From assembly GCA_963978905.1 (NCBI GenBank), contig OZ022260.1:6065725-6129724 (forward strand): DNA of 64,000 nucleotides, read 5' to 3'. Source of the stretch: Trichostrongylus colubriformis. Taxonomy: Eukaryota; Nematoda; Chromadorea; Rhabditida; Trichostrongylidae. Both the position numbers and the translations under genes were made by a program. The notes under the pieces were generated by a model, which saw nothing but the letters and a program-made list of their open reading frames with translations, was not told the origin of the DNA and did no database searches. Of this stretch, positions 48,831 to 60,800 are shown piece after piece (positions within the stretch are counted from its first letter, which is position 1; every line of letters starts with the position of its first letter).

Positions 48831-51800
48831 TTAAATCACTGGAGCAGAGCAAAGTCCTCGATGCAAGTAGTCTGTGGTACAACCTTTACGTGAACATGCG
48901 CTGCACATTGGGCCCATTCGGTAGATAGCTTGATTGACGATGTTGCCACTGAAAATTTTCGTGATTATTGCGAAAAACTGTTGTTGCCAGTCTGCAAGGA
49001 CGAGGGAAACGTTATTCTTACATTGCCCTGAACTGCATCCCCCAATTTTTTTTATTTGCAGAATGACAAATATGAATGTACAATAATGCTGATAGACGTA
49101 GGAATCGCACAAAAATTTCGAGAAAAAAGCACCGTGGTGAGTAACGACACACGACGATCGTTTTAGGTCCACAACGCCGAACACCACAACCCACTTGCTT
49201 AGTGGCAGCCCAAGCCATCTGAAACATGTAACATTGGAACCTGTATAGGATCTAGCCATTTTGCTTCATTTTTATGCTGTCTTCTTTCAATATGTTGTAG
49301 TTTGAAATTGGTTGCTAGTGGAATATAAATGACCGGTTACCTGGTACCTGGCGCACACTACTGTGCTTAACATCATGGGCGTCGAAGGGTCGACCGGAAC
49401 TGCTTTTTTTTAAATTTACACAGTAGCATTACCACATCACGCCCCTTCATTGTGAGCAGGTTTCCTCTCATTTCAAGTATGTTTAAAGGAACCGGAAGGG
49501 GGTCCGAAACAAGAGGAAGATGCAGAGAAATGAGCATTTTGTAAAGAACACTCAAGGTTAGAAGCGATAATAGGCGAAAAAACCCGGACTCAAAAGCGCG
49601 ACGCTGCGGTGTGTATTCGCATCCCATTCGCATCAGGCATCCATTCCGAGTTGTCCGCTGTAGGAGACGGGCCATAGGCCAACGTTAGTTGTAGCACCTG
49701 ATTCCAGCGCAGTGGAGTGGCCATTCCTATCTACATTAGCATTCATGTAAGTACATCTAGAAACAATATAAGAAAGAACAAAGTAAAGAGTAAAGGAAAA
49801 AACAAATTTTTTTAAATTTAATTATAATAAAAACAATTTAATTATAATAGAAAGATCTTCTTTTGGCACCATGCCAAGGCGTCGAATTGGCGAGTTTGTG
49901 CAATGGCGGCCACTTAAACTCGTCCGCACTACGTCTGTTCTACCGTAAGCCAAAATTACCCCCTTCTGGTGTCTTTAAGATAACTTGGACATCGGTCTTT
50001 CTTGCCAATTTTTTCCTGGTTTCAAGGCTGCGCTGGAGCCGAGTTATGGATTTTTGTTGTACGGACTTCCACTGATGGTGCGCTTCGCCCAAGAAGGACA
50101 GAGCTCTGTCGACTTCAAAACCTCATTTCTGATCTCAATCCACGTTTCCCCCATGTTTGGGGCACATTCGACCCCAATTAATCATTTTCGGTCTGAAAAC
50201 GGAATATTCCGGTGCACGCTACCCCATGCCCTACCCATCCCAAACTTGCCCCATTTCCATAGGTCGTTTCTCATGTAACGTCCAAACTCCGCCCAACACT
50301 ACATATGCTCCGCAAATTGTGCCAAGGATTCCTTCGTGACCTCTAGATACCCATCGATAACCTGAATCCATCTTTTTCCCCCGGTTGGGGCACATTTAAC
50401 CCATTTGACAATTTCGGTCATAAAAGGAACACATAGTACACACTCCTCTCACGATGGGAGGAGCGTTTACTGAAATGTCCCATTTTTCGCCGAAAATCGT
50501 CAACTGGGTTCAAATGTGCCCCAAACGTGGGGAGAAGATGGATGCAGAATAGCGAAGAGGTCTCATGCCCTACCATCCAAATTTTGCTCCCATCTCCAAG
50601 GACGTTTTTCGTATAATACCTGATTTCGTGACAGACGGACGGATGAAGGGATGAACGGACCTATGTAAAAACAGCAAAGCGTTTAATATCATCATCATTT
50701 ATTAGGAATCATTGATTGATTAGGGATTTAGTAATCATTATTGAGATCCTGTATTACATGCCCCTACAAGTTGTATCACTTTTATGTTACATTGAATCAA
50801 CCTTCGCATTGAGTTCTCCTTTTATCAAAGCTTATGAAGCGAGGAGTAATTGCTGCATCATGCCTGCTCAAGGCAATCAAGCCTTCTGTCTCGTCGTGGT
50901 AGGTGAATCAGTCGGAGTGTGTACACTTATGACGGAAAATCGCTTCGCGGTCGTGGCACTCGCGGTGCCATCAGCACGACATGCCGATTCGATTGCCCTC
51001 GGGAGCCCGGGAGAGCGTGGCTGCGTCATCTCTGTACTTCCACCCATGCCACACTGCCTCCCGCACCCATGCCACCCTGCCTCGCTCAAAGGCTGCCATT
51101 TCCTGCTACTGGTACTCGCACCCGTCAAGCCGCTCACCGTCGTCGACCACGCGATTTTCCGTCATAAGTGCACACACTCACGGTACCTGTTTTGACTGGA
51201 AGGATAAAAGCACTGTCTTGTAAATTGGGTGGCTCTCGAAAGTCATTGTATAGCACAAATCGCATGCAGCTGCCATCACGATATTAAATGGACCTAGAAT
51301 GAGGGGCGCGTCTGAAAAAATTGACCTGCGCCAACTTTGTCCTTTCAGTCCTTTTTGTCGATAACGTAGTGCTCCACTGACACCTTCAATATCTGCGCTA
51401 TTTTGTGCTGACCCTTAAGGCCAGCACAAAATAATCGCAGATATTTAAGGGGCGAATGACTTCGGGTGCACGAAGCATGCTTTTGAGTCCAAATGGTAAT
51501 CGTCATGTTACATTTCCGTGTCATTTTCCGTGTCCGCCCATTCATGATTATTTGTGTTATCTGTTCAATACTTTTTTATTCTTTAGTTTCATACCCATCA
51601 GCCAGATAGAGGAGTCTCCGACACCAAATGCGCCAATTCCTCACGAGTTGGCAGAGTGCGAGAATTACTTGTTGGCTCTAATCAACAGTCTCTGTTGGGT
51701 TAGGCAAGGTCACACACACTCTAGTAGAGCATCTAGTTGATATGCGTCTATAATTTCTTAGATCTGGCTCGTCGTTGTCCCTTCTTGTTCTTCTTGCATG

Positions 51801-54800
51801 CTCCCCGGCACTGCGTCTACGTTTTCAAATCTACCCAGTACACAAATAAACGTAAATTGTCATCCCATTAAGTATTTGGTTCCTCTCTACCTCGACAGTC
51901 TACCTCTTCGTCATTTCACTTTTCTGCCCACCTTGAACGCATACCCTCTTTACTGTTCATGAGATAAAGCAATAAAGTTAATAAACAGTGAAATAGGCAG
52001 GCATTTGTACAAAATGATCATATGCCAATCTCTTTGTGGAGAGCACGCCTCTCAGTCGTGGAGGTCGTGGAGTTTTCCTGAAGTTTGTCTCACATTGTCC
52101 TCACAAGGGGTTGAAGAGTATGGCCGACTTGCTCACTTACCTTTATTTTTTGATTAAAACGGAATTCGTTTCATCAACCGAGCTAGATTCCTTTTTATCT
52201 ATCCTGTCTCGACAAGTCAGTAGCCTTTCTTCTTGTTTGGCCATATGTAGCTTTTTTCAAATACGAATTTTAGCATGACTTTTCCTTCTAAACTTTAGAA
52301 CCTGGTTCCACTCACTTTTCTTTGCCGACTAATTATTTGCAGCCAGTATAACGGTAGCAGACGGTAGTCCGGTCAAAACTTCCTAGTCTAATATTTCCGT
52401 AAGGTTATTGATACGATAAAACAAAATGTTTCAGGCTGGTTCACTCCTGCAGACGTAAGTACAATTGTACCTGAGTAAACTTCAGTGGCCCATTAGGCCT
52501 CTTCATGAGCCTCTCAGTAAACATCACCCTAGGGTTGATAGGCTCTATCTTGATTTGGCTCCAGAACGATTTTATCGCCTGAAAAGAGAAATTTGCATTA
52601 GCACTCAATCTTGAAGAATATCCACAAGGGACCTTTACTGATTACACAGTCATAGATTGCCATGGTGTTAGATGGAATAGAGGCAAAGTTTTCTATGTGG
52701 AAATGAAGACCAACTATAAGGAACGCACCTCGTAAATACAGTCATGAAATGTCTTGGTATTAGATGAAATAGAAGCAAAGTTTTCTCCCATACTAGTGAG
52801 TGATGTCGAGCCTGTGGATGGGCAGGTGTTTGCATATCCTTGTGCAGCCCGCTCTAGCTCCATGCTGTACGACTGGAAAACGTAGAAAAATACACGTTGA
52901 ATACAAAGCCTTTCTGCAGCCAATAAGACCAGGTTAAGATGATAGGTTGATTGATGTGAAGTAAGGTAGCATTGCATTCTTTATTAAAATAGAGGTCCCT
53001 CGTGAACGATCAGCTCACCATATTGAAAATATTTGAGCCTGCTGGTAGCATCCTACCTGTCCTACCATTCTGTATTAAGCCTTGAGCAAGCCTCGATCTG
53101 AAAAGTATCACTGATGACGTCTTTATTTGAGCTCCGTTCTCATACTTGACGATTCGCAATCATTTCTTGTGTTTTTGGTCACAGACTTTCAGTACTGTGA
53201 TTACTTCCAATCGAATGTACCAATGGAGGACGTAAATCATGCAAATAAATAGTAATATTGAGGAATCCGCAAGGAATGCGAGCGACTGCTATTTAAGTGC
53301 GACTCCACTGTAAAATGATAGCATTGAGTGCTTAAACGAGCTATTTTTCAACTCTCGGCTGTTGAATAGAACTTGGTTTCGGTTATACAGGCCATTTATG
53401 CAGGAACACTCAGAGACTCAATGAAATTGCAAGGAAGAGAGCACTGGTACCAGGTCTTGTAGTCAAACGTGATTCAGTTGGCGCTGGGGCTTCACGGGTG
53501 ACGGTTGGGACACACGGTCTGTAGGGACACTGGGTTACGCGGTGACCATGCACATCCCTTGAAGTCGTTTTCTGTTCTCTCTTGAGACAATAACGGAACA
53601 AGCTTTCGAGGAGGTTGGGATTTATATGAACAAATTGTGAGTAAATTATGTCTCAGAGCAAAGACCACAGGCTCTCACAGGGTCGTAGGCCTAGGTCAAA
53701 CCGTGTGTCCCAACCTACACCCCAAGCTTCACAGCTGCCTCGCCAATGCTAGTCTCCATTTACATATTTTTGGAGCCACCCATTCAATCGCCGATTATCT
53801 ACCAACACAAGACTACTAGTTTCAGAGTACAGTCACAAAGCGATCGCACGAAGCATTGAAGCCTTTGGATTTTACAGTAGCATCCACGCAGGTAGCATTG
53901 TGCCTCTAAACATCCACTGAGCCTCATGCTACGAGCTCATGTAGATTGCATTATAATAAAACAAATTCACCTGCGATAATTGTGCATATTGACTATCTTC
54001 AGACGAATCTTCTCTGTAATAATACCATGTGAGCCCGACTTCGTTGTAGTTATTGTTGGCATCGATGGTTTCGTTGCTGAGGTAGTTGTGGATGTTGTTG
54101 GCGCCATTGCTTCAGATATTGATGACATCGATGTTGCCGCTGAGGTCGTAGTTGAAAGCTCTGTTGTAGTAGTTGTAATAGTGGATTGATTTACTAGACC
54201 TCCCTCCCTCCTGTGAAAAGTCAAGGTTTCTGCATCAACTCCCTCTTGTGAGGAGTCAAGGTGTCTGCATTTATACCAGCGCGAGAAGACTAACTTAAAG
54301 AAGACTAACAAGACTAACTAAAAAGTATATGTACCACCGGGGCACGCTACCTGGGCACGCTCACTTCAACCTGCACTCTGGGGAATATATTGGGTAGTCT
54401 AAAAAGTCTTTTCGTATTTTCAAATACCGCTTTTTCCCTCCAAACTGCTTTCCAGCAATCTCTTCTGTACATACACATGTAGTACAAGTCCACGCGCATC
54501 TATAGGTATTATTGTCTTCCATCAACCCGGATAACCCTTTTCTGCAAAATAAACATATCAACGGTCAACCTCATTTTCAATACAAATATTATAAAAAGAT
54601 GTTTCTTTGCATGGCGTTAGACAGGGAAAGGAAAAGGTGATAATCCGATGGAGCAAGATCAGGGCTATAAGGTGGATGAGGCAGCAATTTTTTATCCAAG
54701 CTCGAGATTTTTTTGGCGAGTCATTTTTTCAATAGTGGTAAGAAAAATTTTAATTTTTTTTCAAAAAATTCTCGAGCTTGGATAAAAATTGCTGCCTTAT

Positions 54801-57800
54801 AGTTCTGTTTTTTTCTCCATCGGATTATCACCTTTCCCTTTCCTTGTCTAACGCCATTCAAAGAAAGAAATGGAATTGAAAATGAGGTGACTTTTGATAT
54901 TTTTATTTTGCCGAAAAGGGTTATCCGGGAGATGAAAGACAACAATACCTATAGATGGGTGTGGACTTGTACTACATATAATGTACAGAAGAAATTTTGT
55001 AGACAGAAGTTTTGAGGGAAAAAGCGGTATTTAATAATACGAAAAGACTTTTTAAACTACCCAATATTAAAACGGTATGCTTACTGCCTCATCGAGGGTT
55101 CCAGTTCTGGTGTGTAAATATGTTGCTTAGCTCAAAAGGGTTAGCAATGAAAGTGAAAGTGACGCTTCCGTTGCTTATGACGCTTATCATGGTGTTACTT
55201 TGGTTTCAGCAGCTATTTTTCAGATGCTGAGATCACAGATACATCAGATGTAGCTCTTTCGTTCTCCAACTTGAAAAGCTTATAGGAATTCGAATCGACT
55301 CACGAATAAAATCTGTGGTAGTAGTTGGTGAACAGAGGCCTATCGTTGCATTACATTTTGCAAAGGGAAGAGCTTGCTCACAGTCACTGTCACTAGCGCA
55401 TCCATTCGCGTTATTCTGGGACACTATGTAGAGCGGTGAGTTCAGAATTGGTCTGAAAGCAAAATTGCTAGTTGTTCATTTATCGCACAGTTCAGAAAGT
55501 TTCGTGTGCATTGAGTCTATAAATGTTGGTGCACCGTGCCTCTGCTGACCTCTCATTAACAAACTGAATCACGAGCAACACAAAGCTTGATTTTCTGTGA
55601 ATAATGCACAAAAAAGTCGCTCATAGTATCTGAAAATGTAGCCGGCAGAAGATCATTTGCGCAAACTCGCTCGTCATGGCGAGCTTCCGACGCCGCGAAG
55701 ACTGGAACGTGATCGTCAAGTTTTCACGATTACTGTGTCCTCTTGCTCTAACATTTTCCACGTGATTTTGTAAAAGAATAGGAATCGTACACGGGAAAAC
55801 GAGTTTCTCTGTTACCCGTATATTACGTTGTATTTGCCTAATAAAGACCGTATGCAATATTTCGAAAAAGTGGGAATTCGGCTAGGTTACAGCTCTTCGA
55901 TTCTCGGGCGAGTGGTCGGAGCCTTTGAGTTGCAACCTCGTTTCGTCTTCCGCTACGGTTTGCTAAAAAATTGGAACTGTCAACTCCCACAATGCGTCTC
56001 CGACCGCGGCGGACGAAGGGATGGGCACCTGCTTGAAGGTTCCGCTCGCCTGGCCGAGACTTTGTGGTGCTCTATCTTAGCCGGATTCACTTTATTTCGC
56101 GTGGAACTTTGCACGCGACCCATATTGAGGAAATACAACATAAATCTAATCATAAATACACGTGCAACAGATAAACTTATTTTCCGGTGGACGATTCGTT
56201 TGAGCAACCGTCTAGAAAATAATAGGTTGTTCCAAAAGTCTTGTAGTATTTTTCCAAAAAAAAATCAGTAACTCTTGTTCACGCAGGTTCAGGCGGTTCA
56301 GGAATATGATAAAACGTTCCCTAAGCTTTTAGGAAAATATATATTAACCAACCAGATCCCGTGGAGAGAGCTACAATGCCCGTTGTCGATACCCACCCAA
56401 CTCGCGGTGTCATCTATTATGAGCGGTCTTGCGGCACCAAAACGACGGAAGCTTGCCACTCCAACAGCGCTGCATTGGGCATGGGATGTGTGAGCTACGT
56501 GACCGTGCGCCGCTGGTTATCAGCTTCAGCAACGGCGAGATTGACATGAAGGACAAACCACGTTTGGGACTGTGCTGGTTCTGGAACGCGGAAGGAATGC
56601 TTTTCCGCGAGGTGCTGGTACAAGGCGAGACAGTCACCGCTGCAGTATGCACCCACCAGCTCCAGCAGCTCGCCGTCGCTGTTCGAGAAAAGTGCCGGAA
56701 AAGGTCCGCGGTCACCCTTCCTCATGACGACGCCCGCTCCCATTCCGCTCCCATTTCGCGAAAAGTTCCTAGGCCAAGTTATAGGAGCTCGGCTGGGATG
56801 TGCTGCTCCACCCGCCATACTCTCCAGACATTGCCCCTTATGGCTATCACCTTACCCATCTTCTGGAATCCTTCCTGGCCAAGAGAAAATTCGTTGATTA
56901 TGACTTGCTTGCGAAGGAGATCGCTGACTTCTTCGACTCTCAGAACCCAGAGTTTTGGGAGAAGGGAATCAACGATTTTCCTATAAAGTGGCAGAGGGTT
57001 GCCGATAACAATGGTCAGTACGTTGTTGCCTAATTGTTATTTGTTGTACGAAAAAAAATAAAAAGTGATGATCGAAAAAAATACTACAAGACTTTTGGAA
57101 CAACCTGTTATAAGGGGCTTTCGAAACTAGCGTATCAAAAGAGCGTCCTATTTGACACCAGAAAAACCGGAGGAAACAAGACATGCGGATGGTTGAGCTG
57201 TCATAGATAGAGAAACGGAAACCCAGGTATATGCGGCGAATGAATGCGAGGGAGCGCTTCACGTATTTGAGTCGTGAAGTGAAAACTGTGTCTTGCGCTT
57301 CACTTATGGGCGGTATTTGTCTCAGAAGCAAGGTATATACGGCACCCTTGCTTGTTCGCAACACGGCGCGATGCCAAACTCTGTCCCAAAGGTTCACAGC
57401 CCGACAGTCCATCATAGAAGTGTCAGGATAAGAACCTACGAAAAAGGGTGTTTGTAATCGAGGGTGAAGCCCAAGAAATATCGAAAGTGAGCTCCTCTAT
57501 TTCCTATTTTGCAGTCATTTTTTGTCCATATCAGTCCGAAACATTTGTAGACCCTACACAGCTGTACGCAATACTTTTAATCTAGGGCGCAACCATCTGA
57601 AACCACTTATTCAGATGCATCTTCTATTGCACCCATTCACCGCGGTCTAATACTGCAAGCTGAATCTTACGCACCCAAAGCAGAGACCTATCGCCATTCC
57701 TATTCCTATTCATTACGTAATGTGCATCCATAAACATTTCACTTTACAAGGAAAGTTCTAGACGGCTTCCACAACGTTATCTTTGGGGATCACAATTTGT

Positions 57801-60800
57801 CCCAGACTTCATACTTTCGACAGACTAAAGGCCATCATCCGTCACAACTCTCCCAACAAAATGCGTATTTGCAGTTTTATTTGAAGCAACTCGATCAACT
57901 GAAAATCTAAACATCCTATTCCCACTTCTAGGCGCAGAAAACTAGAGAACAACTGTTCCATCAGATACATCGCCCATTCCCATTGCAGTGCCCACTTTTG
58001 TACCTCCATTGGTGCTCCATCAAATAAGAACTCGTGAAGTGAAGTAGCCCAAGAAAATGCTTCTATTACCGCTCACTGAAGACCTCATGAGAATTTAGGG
58101 AAAGCATGTACGCGTAAAAGCAAGTCCGTCTTTACTCAAGGTGTGCAATAGATCACTTGATTCAGGTTGGAACACCTAAAATTTCGTTTTATCTTTTGCA
58201 CGATCAGAAGTTCCCTTACAACCCAAAACTTGAGCGTGAAGGCAGAAGATGGAGTTGCTGCAGTCTGTGTTTCAGGAGGAGGTAAAAATGATATCTCACA
58301 AAATCATGTGAGGCACGGGATTTCTTGGATTGCAGTGTCAAAGCCATAAGGTTCGAGAGATGTCAAGAGCTGGAAAGCAAAAGAATATTCAGCCATGGTT
58401 CTATTAACGGTTGAGGAACAATCGACTGAAGGGTGCAATGACGTGAACTTCGCAAATTTTCGCTTTTTTTTGAGGCCAAGCACACAACCCTTCTCTGTCA
58501 ACACTCGTAATAAGAATGAGGAAGCCAGAGTCGATATGGCTGACAGGTTGTAGCGTCACACTTTTTGGAAGACTTTCCAAGTAGAAAAAACTTACCCCTT
58601 ATCGAAGATGCATACAAGCGCATACGTTAGTGGTGGTTCTTTGCACACTTGGAGATGATATCCGAACTTGGTCGCTTGGTAGTAAATTATCTGAGAGGAA
58701 AACTCTTGTTATGAGCGACTACTTGATACTTTCCTGTGTAGAAAACGGGAAACCCCAAAAGCTTTAATGTTCTCTGGGTGCTTAATATGGGTAGAGATTG
58801 ATTTGTAATTTGTTTAGTGGTTAAATAGGTACACCAGTTCGAAATTCATGCTTTTCAACATACTTATCCCTGCTACTACTTAGGTTTTTCATTTCTTCAC
58901 TTTCATCACAATTGATCTTTCTCTCAGACGTGGAGGAGGAATTCGTGATTCTGATCTATCGGCCTCACTTCTATTTTTTAGTCGCTTCGGATATTCCAAA
59001 ACAATGACGTGGATGTCGACTACTGGGCGGAGCTTGGTAGTCGAAAAGTTAAGGGGGTCTTGATATGTCCAAGGAATGTCGACAGTGACCTTTGACAGTG
59101 CGTTATCTTGAAAAGCAAGGCACAGTCGTCATTGCCTTTTTTCCAGCACCAAAATCGAATAAGAACTCACGTTCGCAAAATTCTGAATGTTTGTGTTGCT
59201 GTACACAACGTCATCATCGATCGCATATGGTTCTTGTTTCCACTCAGTTAACGCAGCATTTATTATCCACTCATATAACACAGGATCCATAACGACATCG
59301 CCATCATCCAACTCACGTGGTTTTTTATCAGTTAAATTAGACGGTAAATCATCGTGTTTTATTCTGGAAAGAAAGGTGGGAATACTATGCTACTTTCTGA
59401 GCTTTCTCCACAATTATACGATAGAGAATGTACTCACGAGTAGAAGTTCATCGATGCACTACGGGCTAGGTGAGGATCGCTGGATTTTACACAAGTAAAA
59501 GCGTTCACGTAGGCAATAAAGCCCAACAGCTTGTCCTGTGTCTGGAATGGCCTGAGTCAATATTGCTAGAAGTTCTGTATTTTTTCACGTTGTATCCCCC
59601 AATTTCATAAGTTTCAGCGACATGGATAGGTACATATGGAGGTTCGCGATAATGAAATACAATACCCGCCTTAAGTTTTCAAAAGAAAACGCGGAAAGCG
59701 CGGATCCGCGTTTTCTTCGTTTTTTTGCTGTAACTCGGTTTGTTTTGCCTCAATCTCCATATAGATATATATTAATCGAATCAGCTCACCGAGCTCTATA
59801 GAATGGTTCCTTCAAACCTTCAAAAAGATGACTTTTTATGTACTCGCATGCACGAAGTGCCAGTGGGCACTCACCTGCGAGCGACGCGCGCTATAATTAT
59901 AACCAGAAGGCAAATCTGCCGTCAACATACAAAACTCAACAACTTACAGGAATAATATCCTTGTTAAAACTAAATTAAAAATAGTTTCTTAAGATTTGAT
60001 GGTGGTATTTAATTAGATGTCACTTCACCCAGTATGCTATAGTAATCATCATCTGATTATTGCTCAAAAAAAAATTAAATTTTCTTGAATTTCAACGGTC
60101 TTACCTCATCCAGGGAAAAATTCAGTGTACCGGTTGTGTGTATCACAATTTATTAATTATAAGAACCATGATCACGAGTAACTATCGATCATTTTCAAAA
60201 GTTTTACCGTTCTACCCTGTCTGACCCCTCGATCTCATAGCAATTAATAAGCTCGCTGAGATCTCCCAGACAGGTGTTGATCGGCCTTCCACAGTGATAT
60301 GCCACTGCATCAACCAAACAAATTGGCATGGTAGTTTTGTGCGAAGTGCGTATGGTTTCAATGTCTGTTTTCAGTTTTCTCAAAAAGACATAAATCGAAA
60401 ACAATGTGGAAGATTGCTTTGCACAACATAGAAGATTCAATTGATTTATGCTTGAAATCCATGATCATAAGTAAAATTTTCAATCCTTCTCAAAAGTATG
60501 CACTCTTAGGTTTTCTACTGCAATACCTATTAGTTTTCTACTTTTTACTTTTCATAGTTTTGAAAACTTGAATGAAAAATGCTCTCCAATAAGTATTATT
60601 AGTCCACTGATAGTTAATTGCCAATAATTGCAATGAAGAAGGCTGATGCCCTCATAATCTCACTAATAAAAACAGTTGCCCTTTCCTTGAGGTGCGAAGA
60701 GCGTCCTCTGATAACTGGCAAAAGAGCCACCTGGATCGACATTCAAACCTTGCAGTCGATTAGAGGCTCCATATGAACCATGTATGAAGGAAAGGAATCT

